11,959 nt of DNA from Firmicutes bacterium UBA2296 (GCA_002345475.1 DDWC01000029.1:234-12192), one strand, 5' to 3'. Shown: positions 1-6,758, counted from the stretch's first letter. Made by a program: numbers and translations. The notes: generated by a model from the sequence alone, not told the origin.

Positions 1-949
1 TCTTAACTTCGTTGGGCACGCCCTGCAGCCCGGCGGTAAAGGCCGGTGAAACCACTGGGTCGGCCAGTTCCCAAATGTTGCCCGAAGGGTCCTTAAAAGC
101 GCCGTCGCCATAAACCATAACCTCTACCCGTTTGCCCGTAAGCTCAAACAGCCTGCTCTTTATTCCATCTACGACCGCCTGGGCGTTGCGGGGGAACAGT
201 TTAACGCTCTCCTCAGTGGCTTTGTTGGAACCCAACAGGCCAAAGTCTTCGTTGTAGCCCCCAGATTCCGCCTCGTGCAGCAGGTCATCCAATCCGTAAA
301 CCGCCTCGGCTCCACACTCTTGCAATATGCGCTTGGTGCGATGCCTGGTGTGGATATCGCAGGCCAAAACTTTCTTTGTATGCTGCAGCATGACCCGCGG
401 GTCGTTGCCGAAAATGATCTCGCACTGCGCCCCGGTTTCTTCGATTAGCGACTTGTAGTACTTAACGTAATCCACGCCGGTGAACGAATGCTTGCGATCG
501 CCGAACTTATCAAAGAACTGCTGCTCAGTTAGAACGTCGGTCCAGGGGTTAATGCCCTGAGAGTCAAGGTCATCGAGACTGAGCAGGTGGTTGCCCACCT
601 CGTCCGCCGGGTAACTCAGCATCAGCACAACTCTGTCGGCGCCCCGGGCGATGCCCCGCAGGCAAATGGCAAAGCGGTTGCGGCTAAGTATGGGGAAAAC
701 CAGGCCCAGCGTACCGCCGCCAAACTTCTGGCGCACGTCCGCCGCAATGGCGTCCACAGTAGCGTAATTGCCCTGTGCTCTGGCCACCACCGACTCCGTC
801 ACCGACACGACGTCCCGGTCCTTAACTGCAAAACCCTCGGCCTCCGCCGCCTTAAGCACTGTATCCACAACTATCTCAATTATGTCGTCACCCTGGTTGA
901 TTATCGGAGTGCGCAGCCCTCGCGCTGTCGTGCCTACCATGCGTACCAT
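1..949 (-). CDS. Coenzyme F420-0:L-glutamate ligase (CofE)-like protein, partial at C-terminus
   Basis: The minus strand is open from the left edge to 949, giving 316 visible codons without a stop; the 3' end lies outside the window. The protein starts MVRMVGTTARGLRTPI and contains SVTESVVARAQGNYATVDAI (about residues 50-69) and a long alpha/beta region after it, which I recognise as COG1478/PF01996. The family adds gamma-linked glutamate to F420-0 or carries out related GTP-dependent ligations. Start choice: a GGAGGGG ribosome binding site (954-960 read on the minus strand) lies 4 bases before ATG 947-949; a second ATG at 938-940 is too far from it to be preferred. In Bacillota such homologues often occur without an evident F420 pathway, so the substrate here is uncertain. 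No other F420 gene is visible in the window. Family assignment is fairly secure, exact reaction is not. Confidence 0.82.
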   Translation of the reverse strand, partial: MVRMVGTTARGLRTPIINQGDDIIEIVVDTVLKAAEAEGFAVKDRDVVSVTESVVARAQGNYATVDAIAADVRQKFGGGTLGLVFPILSRNRFAICLRGIARGADRVVLMLSYPADEVGNHLLSLDDLDSQGINPWTDVLTEQQFFDKFGDRKHSFTGVDYVKYYKSLIEETGAQCEIIFGNDPRVMLQHTKKVLACDIHTRHRTKRILQECGAEAVYGLDDLLHEAESGGYNEDFGLLGSNKATEESVKLFPRNAQAVVDGIKSRLFELTGKRVEVMVYGDGAFKDPSGNIWELADPVVSPAFTAGLQGVPNEVK

Positions 950-953
950 AGTA

Positions 954-960
954 CCCCTCC
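954..960 (-). promoter_or_regulatory. Ribosome binding site deciding the CofE-like start
   Basis: GGAGGGG on the minus strand sits 4 bases (6 from the GGAGG core) before ATG 947-949. This favours that codon over the second in-frame ATG nine bases downstream. Confidence 0.7.
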
Positions 961-1007
961 TTATCTGAAACCACATGCGTATGGAGCCAAAACCCGGCTC
1001 CCTTTTC

Positions 1008-1013
1008 ATAATA
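1008..1013 (-). promoter_or_regulatory. Possible -10 element for the CofE-like gene
   Basis: TATTAT on the minus strand (5 of 6 matches to TATAAT) lies about 60 bases upstream of the start codon. No good -35 box stands 16-18 bases further upstream because that stretch is the C-rich complement of the G tract at 1024-1057. Between this box and the gene a hairpin (GGAGCC 983-988 with GGCTCC 996-1001, 7-base loop) would lie in the 5' leader. Weak evidence. Confidence 0.25.
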
Positions 1014-1023
1014 CACTTTTGCC

Positions 1024-1057
1024 GGGGTGGGGGGAAGGTTGGGAGTGGGAAGTGGGG
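1024..1057 (+). other. Predicted G-quadruplex-forming tract
   Basis: Five runs of three or more G occur on the plus strand: 1024-1027, 1029-1034, 1041-1043, 1047-1049 and 1054-1057, with loops of 1, 6, 3 and 4 bases. This satisfies the standard G3+N1-7 quadruplex rule. It lies in the divergent intergenic region between the CofE-like gene and the small membrane protein gene. Confidence 0.55.
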
Positions 1058-1128
1058 CGATAGAGGGTCCTGGCTGTCCAACTATGACAATGGTCTGGAT
1101 TTTATCACCTTTTGTGGATTTGAGCGAT

Positions 1129-1134
1129 TATACT
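1129..1134 (+). promoter_or_regulatory. Possible -10 element upstream of the small membrane protein gene
   Basis: TATACT (5 of 6 to consensus) lies 84 bases before the ATG at 1218. I see no convincing -35 hexamer at the proper distance. A 6-bp hairpin with a 3-base loop (GAGGCT 1145-1150, AGCCTC 1154-1159) would fall in the leader. Tentative. Confidence 0.25.
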
Positions 1135-1217
1135 GGTATTGCATGAGGCTTTCAGCCTCGCACCGTTGTGTTAACCGTTCAGACGACAAGGAAGAAAAGT
1201 GACAAGGAGGTGAAAAA

Positions 1218-1553
1218 ATGCGTATCGCATCCTTTGTATTGGGGCTCATTGGGGGCATATTCGGTCTGTTTTCCGCTTTCAGCGCAATGTTTGTTGGCGG
1301 CCTAGGCACTGCACTCGAGGCTGAAGGTGCCGAACTAGTTACGGGGTTAGGCTTTGCCGCGGTGTTCATGGGCATTCTGCTCATAGTTGGCGCGTCTCTT
1401 ATTATGGGCAGGAGGAAATCCGGTCGCTGGCTACTGCTTGTTGGCACTGCTGGTGGGGCTGTCGCCGTTTCGGCTTTCTGGATCGTTCCAGGAGTTCTCG
1501 GCCTAATATCGACCATCTTGGCGTTTATGAACAAAGAAACCGCAAATCAGTAA
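1218..1553 (+). CDS. Small integral membrane protein, DUF4064-like
   Basis: This 111-residue protein is almost wholly hydrophobic and predicts about four membrane helices (roughly residues 4-26, 41-63, 70-85 and 88-104). Helices two and three are joined by a basic stretch, GRRKSGR, that probably faces the cytoplasm. The N-terminal pattern FVLGLIGGIFGL is typical of small Bacillota membrane proteins of the DUF4064 type, whose function is unknown. The start is well supported: AAGGAGGTG at 1204-1212 precedes ATG 1218 by 5 bases. The lipoprotein gene begins 24 bases after its stop with its own binding site, so the two are probably co-transcribed and act at the cell envelope. Family assignment is by pattern only. 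Confidence 0.75.
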   Translation: MRIASFVLGLIGGIFGLFSAFSAMFVGGLGTALEAEGAELVTGLGFAAVFMGILLIVGASLIMGRRKSGRWLLLVGTAGGAVAVSAFWIVPGVLGLISTILAFMNKETANQ

Positions 1554-1577
1554 CTTGAATCTGGAGGAGGCGTTCAC

Positions 1578-2531
1578 ATGCGAAAGGTGCTGCTGTTTTG
1601 TCTGGTAGCAATGCTGTCGCTGTCTCTATTATCTGCCTGCACCGAGGTCGCTCCTCAGAGAGTGGGTGATTCGACTGGAACCACCCCAGTCTCCACTACC
1701 CCCGCCGCGCCCCCGCCCGCAACCATCTTTAAGGCCGGGGATACGGTCCAGTATGGAGATCTGCACATTTCCGTAAACGGTTTTCGCACATCCAAAGGCG
1801 GAACCTTCATGAAACCCGATAACGACTTTTATCTGATAATAGACCTGACAATCGAAAACCGAGGAGCTAAAACCAGTTCCATATCCTCGTACTTGTCCAT
1901 GGAGCTCGTTGACCCCGATAAGTACAAACACGATGTTGCGGTTTTCGCAGACACAGTCGGGAGTTTTGACGGGCAACTGGGCGCCGGCCGAAAAGTTCGC
2001 GGTGAGGTCGCCTTCGATGTAGACCAACACGAGTACTACGAGTTTGTGTTCTCCGAACCCTTCGCTTCCGGTCAGGCCATTTGGAAGTTGGAATACAAGG
2101 ACGCAAACAAAGCCTTTATCCCAGTAGCCAGTCTTGGCCCGCCACCTACAACGACCCCGACTTTTGCTGTTGGCGACGCAGTCAAGTTTGGCGACTTGGT
2201 CATAACGGTAAACAGCTTTCGCACATCCACAGGCCAGAGTTTCATGACGCCCGACCTTGACCAGTTTATTATTGTCAATTTGACAATCGAGAACAAGGGG
2301 AGTAAGTCGGCTGCGATTTCTTCCGTGATGCAGATGGAACTCGTGGATGCGCAGTGGTACAAGTACGACGTCGCCATCTTCGCAGATACCAAGGGCAGCC
2401 TGGATGGTGAACTAGGTCCGGGGCGATCTGTAAGAGGAGAAGTCGGGTTTGACGTCCGCCGTCACGATCAGTACGAGTTCATCTTCTCCGAACCCTTTGC
2501 CAGCGGGTTAGCGATCTGGGTGCTAAAGTAA
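1578..2531 (+). CDS. Lipoprotein with two tandem DUF4352-like domains
   Basis: 317 residues. Residues 1-21 form a lipoprotein signal peptide: basic MRK, a hydrophobic core, and a lipobox LSAC with the lipidated Cys21. A Thr/Pro-rich tether (22-50) follows. The rest is two copies of one beta-rich unit, about residues 51-173 and 196-317, separated by a Pro/Thr linker. Matching blocks include GDLHISVNGFRTS and GDLVITVNSFRTS, LTIENRG and LTIENKG, MELVD in both, and FSEPFASG in both. The unit resembles DUF4352, an immunoglobulin-like extracytoplasmic domain of unknown function usually present once per protein. The protein is likely anchored outside the cytoplasmic membrane. The ribosome binding site is GGAGGAGG at 1562-1569. 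It follows the small membrane protein gene by 24 bases and ends in a strong hairpin. No enzymatic motif is visible. Confidence 0.85.
   Translation: MRKVLLFCLVAMLSLSLLSACTEVAPQRVGDSTGTTPVSTTPAAPPPATIFKAGDTVQYGDLHISVNGFRTSKGGTFMKPDNDFYLIIDLTIENRGAKTSSISSYLSMELVDPDKYKHDVAVFADTVGSFDGQLGAGRKVRGEVAFDVDQHEYYEFVFSEPFASGQAIWKLEYKDANKAFIPVASLGPPPTTTPTFAVGDAVKFGDLVITVNSFRTSTGQSFMTPDLDQFIIVNLTIENKGSKSAAISSVMQMELVDAQWYKYDVAIFADTKGSLDGELGPGRSVRGEVGFDVRRHDQYEFIFSEPFASGLAIWVLK
1728..2528 (+). repeat. Internal tandem duplication of the DUF4352-like unit
   Basis: Codons for residues 51-173 and 196-317 encode two clearly homologous units offset by 145 residues. Similarity survives in the DNA, for example CTCCGAACCCTT in both copies near 2051 and 2490. 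This indicates an in-gene duplication. Confidence 0.8.
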
Positions 2532-2568
2532 GGAAACGGACCTCGGGCATAGCCTGGGGTCTTTCCTT
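2530..2568 (+). terminator. Intrinsic terminator after the lipoprotein gene
   Basis: GACCTCGGGC (2539-2548) pairs with GCCTGGGGTC (2552-2561) through ten pairs, two of them G-U, around a 3-base loop. Below it, AAGGAAA (2530-2536) pairs with TTTCCTT (2562-2568) across a 2-base bulge. The stem base overlaps the TAA stop codon (2529-2531). The 3' arm is T-rich, so it fits Rho-independent termination. Confidence 0.75.
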
Positions 2569-3122
2569 TCAATAATGTGCCGACGAAGCATGACTTAGTA
2601 AGTTGTAATCGACAGGATATCGAGCACGCTTTTGGTCACATTTGACAGTGAAGGAAGCAGGAGATCATCTTCTTAGCCGCGAACTCATGAAGAAGTTTGA
2701 TCAGAACAGAAGGCTTTCGGATTTCCTGCGTAAGAAAGCATCGGGGTTCATTCCGTTAGTCTCTTGTTCGAAAATCTCATATGGGGTCGGCTGTTAATTA
2801 CGAGATAGGCGGCAAATCAACGGCATCCTCATTGTATGCTGGTCTACGCCGCGCTCGCGAGGTGTGACCGGTCAGCTGAGACTTGCATCCATCGATGCGT
2901 CCATCGCATGGTAACGTGTAGACGAAGCACATGAGCACACGTCGGCAAGTATACCAACAATTCTAGAACTTGCTGAGATTCTGTGTGAGGATTGGGGGGA
3001 GGCAGTGTGCTCTTCTCTTGTTCGTAAAGGGTTTCCTGCACTATGGGTAACTACCTGGTATTACTTTGACCAACCTCCAACTCACATATCGCGCTTAAGC
3101 GCCGGCTCCGCTATTGATTATC
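2569..3122. other. Intergenic stretch of about 550 bases with no intact gene
   Basis: No reading frame here has a convincing start and ribosome binding site. One plus-strand frame (see the pseudogene entry) is unusually open. A TTGACA hexamer at 2642-2647 and TTGACC at 3066-3071 resemble -35 boxes, but neither has a matching -10 box. The promoter of the downstream HEPN-like gene could not be located. Confidence 0.5.
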
Positions 3123-3129
3123 ATGATTG
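2609..3129 (+). pseudogene. Possible decayed coding sequence
   Basis: One plus-strand frame runs about 170 codons with only two internal stops (TAA at 2795-2797 and one near 2915) before a TGA at 3127-3129. Segments read like protein, for example GDHLLSRELMKKFDQNRRLS, then GVTGQLRLASIDASIAW, then ILELAEILCEDWGEAV. I do not recognise the family, and no start codon with a binding site is evident. A decayed gene at the edge of the AT-rich island is one explanation; chance openness of an intergenic frame is the other. Confidence 0.25.
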
Positions 3130-4232
3130 AGGCGATGAACTTGAAGGATGAACTTATGGGCACAATTGAAGAGCTGCTGGAAGAGGGACGCTTGAAACGA
3201 GAAGAGCATCTAATTAAGTATCCACCAGACCTACCTAATGAAATTGGGCACCATGCTTTCATTAAGGGAATTACCATTGAGAACAGCTTCTCGCCATCAA
3301 TTGGAGAGTACAACTTTCTCTTTGAAACCGGGCATGAGAAGATCTACGTCTGGACACACTCGAAAAACGAGAACTCTGCCCTCGTCTCAGACATCGATGT
3401 CTCAGTTAAGAGGCGAGGCTTCTGGAAGACCGCAGGAAGCATGATCAAACTATCATTAGCTTACTATGGAGCGTTCGAGGCAGTTGGTTTTCATCGTAGT
3501 TTAGAGTACAAGATGATGTATTACTTCGTGCCCAATGATGAGATTGGTAATATCACATTTTCCGATACCAGCATTTTCGATTTAGTGGGCTTGCTTGATG
3601 GTCAACAAATAAAGGCGACAGATATGGCAGATTTGGCCCCAGTGATTGAGCTAATGAACAGAGATGATAGATGCTTCACAGCGACATCATTATTGCTTTC
3701 ATCTTTTCAGATTCACTACTTCTGCTTGACTTGCGAGATTGGTCTTTCGCCCTATATGATGCATGAATCACATGAGCCAGAGTTATGGGAACAAGCAGAC
3801 TTCATAACCAACATGGAAAGTGCCATTGTACAGGCTTGTCGTTGTGCGGAGTCCATTCTGGGAGAGCCTCCGAATCAAGGGAAGAGGAGCAGAGAATTGG
3901 CCCACAAACAGAGGTGGATTGACGGAGTGGGTATTAACCCAGATGATGAGTTCGAGAGATGTGGTATGAGCTATTGGGAATTTTATCAGCGATTATTTGA
4001 TGAGCTGCGCAACCCGTCTGCGCACAGTTATGGGGATATACACTTTGATTTGCAGAGGAAACACGCTATAGATGCCCAATGTTTTGCAGCCTTAGTGCTT
4101 AGAGGATATATCAGAAGTAATGTGAAGGACATCGAAGCAGCACTGGATGCTCTGAGATTCAACAGGGAGTTTCTTGGTCGTGTTCAATCGGACACAAGCA
4201 CCAAACTTACGAGAGGCGCGGAAAGAGATTGA
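3123..4232 (+). CDS. Orphan protein with a C-terminal HEPN-like RX4H motif
   Basis: 369 residues from ATG 3123. The frame is open upstream to a TTG at 3114; ATG 3135 and ATG 3156 are alternatives. Only ATG 3156 has a good binding site (AAGGA 3144-3148, 7-base gap), so the true protein may be 358 residues. The first 230 residues are an unrecognised alpha/beta region. The C-terminal third is predicted helical, with AIVQACRCAESILG, then LFDELRNPSAHSYG, then KHAIDAQCFAALVLRGYIR. RNPSAH (Arg296 to His301) matches the RX4-6H signature with a polar residue after Arg that marks HEPN-fold RNases of toxins and defence systems. No signal peptide or membrane segment. Composition is far more AT-rich than the genes on either side, suggesting transfer. 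No adjacent antitoxin partner is seen. The HEPN call rests on the motif and helical context alone. Confidence 0.7.
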   Translation: MIEAMNLKDELMGTIEELLEEGRLKREEHLIKYPPDLPNEIGHHAFIKGITIENSFSPSIGEYNFLFETGHEKIYVWTHSKNENSALVSDIDVSVKRRGFWKTAGSMIKLSLAYYGAFEAVGFHRSLEYKMMYYFVPNDEIGNITFSDTSIFDLVGLLDGQQIKATDMADLAPVIELMNRDDRCFTATSLLLSSFQIHYFCLTCEIGLSPYMMHESHEPELWEQADFITNMESAIVQACRCAESILGEPPNQGKRSRELAHKQRWIDGVGINPDDEFERCGMSYWEFYQRLFDELRNPSAHSYGDIHFDLQRKHAIDAQCFAALVLRGYIRSNVKDIEAALDALRFNREFLGRVQSDTSTKLTRGAERD

Positions 4233-4238
4233 CTTATG

Positions 4239-4283
4239 AGAGAAGAGGACGGACGAGCGACATTGGGGACGGTTTTCTTCTCT
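4239..4283 (+). repeat. GGGACGG-type intergenic repeat, copy 1
   Basis: GGGGACGGTTTTCTTCTC (4265-4282) closes an imperfect structure in which AGAGAAGA (4239-4246) pairs with TCTTCTCT (4276-4283). It shares the GGGACGGTT core with the copy at 5570. It lies just after the stop of the HEPN-like gene, where repeats of the kind linked to RAYT transposases in Clostridia are often found. Assignment by resemblance only. Confidence 0.4.
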
Positions 4284-4350
4284 AAAAATCCACCCCCTCC
4301 ACGGGCCTCCCACCACCCCTGCCTATCCTTTCTCCCCAGGAGTTGATACC

Positions 4351-4920
4351 ATGAAACCCGGCCGACTTCTCGCCTATGCATATGTACTGATGCTACTGGT
4401 AATAACCATACTGCCGGCCTTTAGCGCCGAGGGGTATTCGCTGTTGCGTCACACCACCAGCCAGCTGGGCGCGCAAAACACGCCTAATGCCTGGGTGATG
4501 AACGTGGTGTTTGTCGCTCTTGGTGTTGCGGTAGTTGTGGAGTCGTGGTGGGGGCTTGGTGGGTATCGCTTTCAGCAGATAGTCCTCATCATTTTTGGCC
4601 TGAGCCTGATTCTTACGGCTGTTTTCCGGCACGCGCCTATCACCGAAGGGGTCGCCTTTAGCGCCTCGGCAGACAACTGGCACAGTGTCTTCGCCACGCT
4701 GGTGGGCTTTTCGTTTACCTTGTTTGCCGTTTCGGCGGCGTTTATCCCGGCGGCGATGAAGCGCCGTTTGCTTGCGCTCTTTATGGCCGCGGTGGCGACG
4801 CTGTTGTCCCTGCTGATTTTCCAGGTACCGCAGTTTGCCGGCATTTGGCAGCGCACGATGTTTGTGGTTAGCTTTGGCTGGCTGCTAGAGTTTTTCTGGA
4901 ACTCTGGTGGGCAGACCTAA
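4351..4920 (+). CDS. DUF998-like integral membrane protein
   Basis: 189 residues with about six predicted membrane helices (near 7-27, 49-66, 74-92, 108-131, 136-155 and 165-181). The first loop contains SLLRHTTSQLGAQNTPNAWV, a segment I associate with DUF998 proteins, in which a short extracytoplasmic loop with Ser-x-Leu-Gly follows helix one. Their function is unknown. The start ATG 4351 has AGGAG at 4338-4342 with an 8-base gap. Immediately upstream is a pyrimidine-rich tract (4291-4337). The gene stands 118 bases from the HEPN-like gene and 80 bases before the nucleotidyltransferase gene, with GC content back at the level of the rest of the window, so it is not part of the AT-rich island. 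Confidence 0.78.
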   Translation: MKPGRLLAYAYVLMLLVITILPAFSAEGYSLLRHTTSQLGAQNTPNAWVMNVVFVALGVAVVVESWWGLGGYRFQQIVLIIFGLSLILTAVFRHAPITEGVAFSASADNWHSVFATLVGFSFTLFAVSAAFIPAAMKRRLLALFMAAVATLLSLLIFQVPQFAGIWQRTMFVVSFGWLLEFFWNSGGQT

Positions 4921-5000
4921 CAGGCGCATAACTAGTAATCGAGGCTGACACACCGGCGGCAGACTACGCGTGGAGTACACCGCAGAAAGGGAGGGCGCCT

Positions 5001-5564
5001 GTGGAAGCTAGACTTAGGGAGATAATACGGAACAACGAAGACTTGATGGAGATACTGCAGACCGCTCGGAGTGCCGACCTGCCGAACTGGTACGTGGGGG
5101 CAGGGGTAATACGCAACGCCGTGTGGGATTGCCTGCACGGGTACGAGGTTGCCACTGCTATCAGAGATGTGGACGTGGCCTTTTTTGATCTGCATGATAT
5201 GAGCGGCGAGCGGGAGGAGAGAGCTGCCCAATTCTTGCGTAATCAGGCCCCGACATATGTCTGGGAGCCCATCAACCAGGCGCGGGTGCATTTGTGGTAT
5301 CAGCAGGAGTTTGGGGTTGCTGTATGTCCGCTACTCTCCAGCGAGGACGCCATCGACACTTGGCCGGAAACGGCTACATGTGTAGGTGTAAGGCTGCTTG
5401 AGGATGATACGTTAATTATTTATGCTCCCTATGGCCTTGCCGACCTGTTTAACATGGTGCTGCGCCGAAACCCGAAACGAGTTTCTCTGGAGCAGTTTCG
5501 CAGGCGGGCTTGGGACAAGCGCATCGCGGAGAAATGGCCCCAGGTGACCATCATCGACGAGTGA
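5001..5564 (+). CDS. Nucleotidyltransferase family protein (COG3575 / NTP_transf_6-like)
   Basis: 187 residues, starting at GTG 5001 with GGGAGG ending 6 bases before it. Two features mark a pol-beta-like nucleotidyltransferase fold: YVGAGVIRNAVWD (31-43), the glycine-containing first helix motif, and RDVDVAFFD (55-63), whose Asp56 and Asp58 would bind metal. Length and the order GAG, then DxD, then a C-terminal segment FRRRAWDKRIAEKWPQV fit the COG3575 proteins of about 190 residues. Their substrate is not established; they are often annotated only as nucleotidyltransferase family protein. The protein is soluble. It lies 80 bases after the DUF998 gene and is followed by a GGGACGG repeat, with the C-N hydrolase 121 bases on. 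Confidence 0.85.
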   Translation: MEARLREIIRNNEDLMEILQTARSADLPNWYVGAGVIRNAVWDCLHGYEVATAIRDVDVAFFDLHDMSGEREERAAQFLRNQAPTYVWEPINQARVHLWYQQEFGVAVCPLLSSEDAIDTWPETATCVGVRLLEDDTLIIYAPYGLADLFNMVLRRNPKRVSLEQFRRRAWDKRIAEKWPQVTIIDE

Positions 5565-5569
5565 TCTCC

Positions 5570-5593
5570 AAAAGGGACGGTTCTTTTTGTGAC
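5570..5593 (+). repeat. GGGACGG-type intergenic repeat, copy 2
   Basis: AAAAGGGACGGTTCTTTTTG starts at 5570, five bases after the nucleotidyltransferase stop. AAAAGG can pair with TCTTTT around GACGGT, so it may double as a weak terminator. The core is shared with 4265 and 6644. Confidence 0.45.
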
Positions 5594-5685
5594 TCTTGAG
5601 CCAAAGCCAGCTTGTTCTCCAATCTGACAGCACAGACATTGACGGCAAACTCTAGCCCCATGGGCTGCCGCAAGGAGGTTTCGCA

Positions 5686-6642
5686 ATGAAGACGGTAAAA
5701 ATTGGCCTAATTCAGATGACAAACCCTGCTAGCCTCCAGGTAGATTACGCGCACCCGACATCGCTAGTGGAACAGGCGGTGCGACAGGGAGCCGAGCTGG
5801 TTGTCTTCCCCGAAACCTGCCCGTGTGGCTACATACCGAACCAGAGGGCATGGCAACTGGCTGAGCCCAGGGAAGGACCTACTGTCGACTGGGCCAGCGC
5901 TTTGGCGCAAGAGCACCAGATCACCATCGGCGCAGGGTTTGTGGAGTACGATGGCGTCGACTTTTTCAATACCTTCTTCCTGGTCGACGAAACCGGTGTG
6001 CTTGGTTTTGTCCGCAAGAGAACGGCAGAGTCCTACTGCTACAAGAGCGCAGACAGCCCGCCATCTCTTATAGCGACCCGGCATGGCAAGGTTGCAGTCG
6101 GTATATGCGCGGATAACCACATGACCCCCTTTCTTCAAGGGCTAATGGGCATGAGCCCCGATATTATGCTGATGCCCCATGCCCGTGCCACCCCGCACCG
6201 GGTTTCACAGAGCGTAAGTCAGAAAGATGTTGAAGCTGCCAGGCAGCAGGTCATTGACTTCCCCATACTCTACAGCAAGGTTCTTGGCATACCTACGGTC
6301 TTCACTAACCCCGTGGGGGAAATGGAGGTCATGACGGGCCTCCTGGGCAAGTTCATGTCTCCAGAGGCGTTTAGACTGCAGGGTGGCTCGCTGGTGGTGG
6401 CCGCGGATGGCTCAATTATTGAGAGCCTGGGAGACAGGGAGGACATCGCCGTAGTTGAGGTTGAGCTGACGCGTCAGGAACCGGCAGCCGTGCCAAAGGA
6501 CTTTGGCGGCTGGTTGCATGAAGGCAACCCGGTAGTGAGGAAAATTATGCTACCCTTTGACATCTGGCAGGGGCAGCGCGTCTATAACGCCAACAAAAAG
6601 AAGTTCAACCCCGCTACTCTGCGCTCAAGACCTCCGGTCTAG
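5686..6642 (+). CDS. Carbon-nitrogen hydrolase (nitrilase superfamily)
   Basis: 318 residues. The catalytic triad of the superfamily is visible in order: Glu43 in VVFPETC, Lys111 in GFVRKRTAE and nucleophile Cys141 in VAVGICADN. The N-terminus KIGLIQM is the usual first strand, and GGSLVVAADGSII near residue 233 is the conserved strand pair before the C-terminus. The enzyme would hydrolyse a C-N bond in an amide, nitrile or carbamoyl compound through a cysteine acyl intermediate; the substrate cannot be told. The C-terminal 45 residues (from FGGWLHEG) are a basic extension with many Lys/Asn that may help oligomerise. Start: AAGGAGG at 5672-5678 with a 7-base gap to ATG 5686. No amino-acid or nitrile pathway gene is adjacent. 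Confidence 0.9.
   Translation: MKTVKIGLIQMTNPASLQVDYAHPTSLVEQAVRQGAELVVFPETCPCGYIPNQRAWQLAEPREGPTVDWASALAQEHQITIGAGFVEYDGVDFFNTFFLVDETGVLGFVRKRTAESYCYKSADSPPSLIATRHGKVAVGICADNHMTPFLQGLMGMSPDIMLMPHARATPHRVSQSVSQKDVEAARQQVIDFPILYSKVLGIPTVFTNPVGEMEVMTGLLGKFMSPEAFRLQGGSLVVAADGSIIESLGDREDIAVVEVELTRQEPAAVPKDFGGWLHEGNPVVRKIMLPFDIWQGQRVYNANKKKFNPATLRSRPPV
6628..6640 (+). other. Small hairpin at the hydrolase stop codon
   Basis: AGACC pairs with GGTCT around a TCC triloop and ends at the first base of the TAG stop. It has only five pairs and no following T tract, so it is unlikely to be a full terminator. Confidence 0.25.
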
Positions 6643-6643
6643 C

Positions 6644-6654
6644 AAAAGGGACGG
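6644..6654 (+). repeat. GGGACGG-type intergenic repeat, truncated copy 3
   Basis: AAAAGGGACGG repeats exactly the first eleven bases of the copy at 5570 and again starts just after a stop codon, here two bases after it. The remainder of the repeat is absent or diverged. Confidence 0.4.
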
Positions 6655-6752
6655 CAGCGCATGTCTGTCCGAAGAATGGCAGGAGACTTGCAGACGGTAC
6701 AGGATGAAGCAGTCAGAGAAAATGACACCTGAACTCAAGGTGCCCTGGACGT

Positions 6753-6758
6753 TATAAT
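6753..6758 (+). promoter_or_regulatory. Candidate -10 box (exact TATAAT) for the kinase gene
   Basis: A perfect TATAAT lies 23 bases upstream of GTG 6782 and just before the ribosome binding site. The -35 region at about 6729-6735 (CTGAACT) is a poor match. A start site at about 6765 would give a very short leader that still contains GAGGGGAGGTG (6766-6776). Confidence 0.45.

Noticed and set aside
975..1202. A 75-residue frame in the divergent intergenic region
   Set aside because: It spans the G-rich tract and hairpins, has no ribosome binding site, and its composition is not protein-like.
2844..3041. A 65-residue minus-strand frame
   Set aside because: No ribosome binding site and no recognisable motif; the plus strand over the same bases is more open and protein-like.
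3066..3094. Promoter for the HEPN-like gene (TTGACC with CATATC)
   Set aside because: The spacer is only 13 bases and the -10 match is 3 of 6.
4291..4337. C-rich tract as a minus-strand G-quadruplex
   Set aside because: The loops between G runs exceed seven bases in the needed combination, so it does not satisfy the standard rule; it is only a pyrimidine-rich stretch before a binding site.
3123..5564. The HEPN-like gene and the nucleotidyltransferase gene as a HEPN/MNT toxin-antitoxin pair
   Set aside because: Known pairs are adjacent, overlapping and much smaller (about 130 and 100 residues). Here a membrane protein gene lies between them, the base composition differs, and the nucleotidyltransferase fits COG3575 rather than the minimal MNT type.
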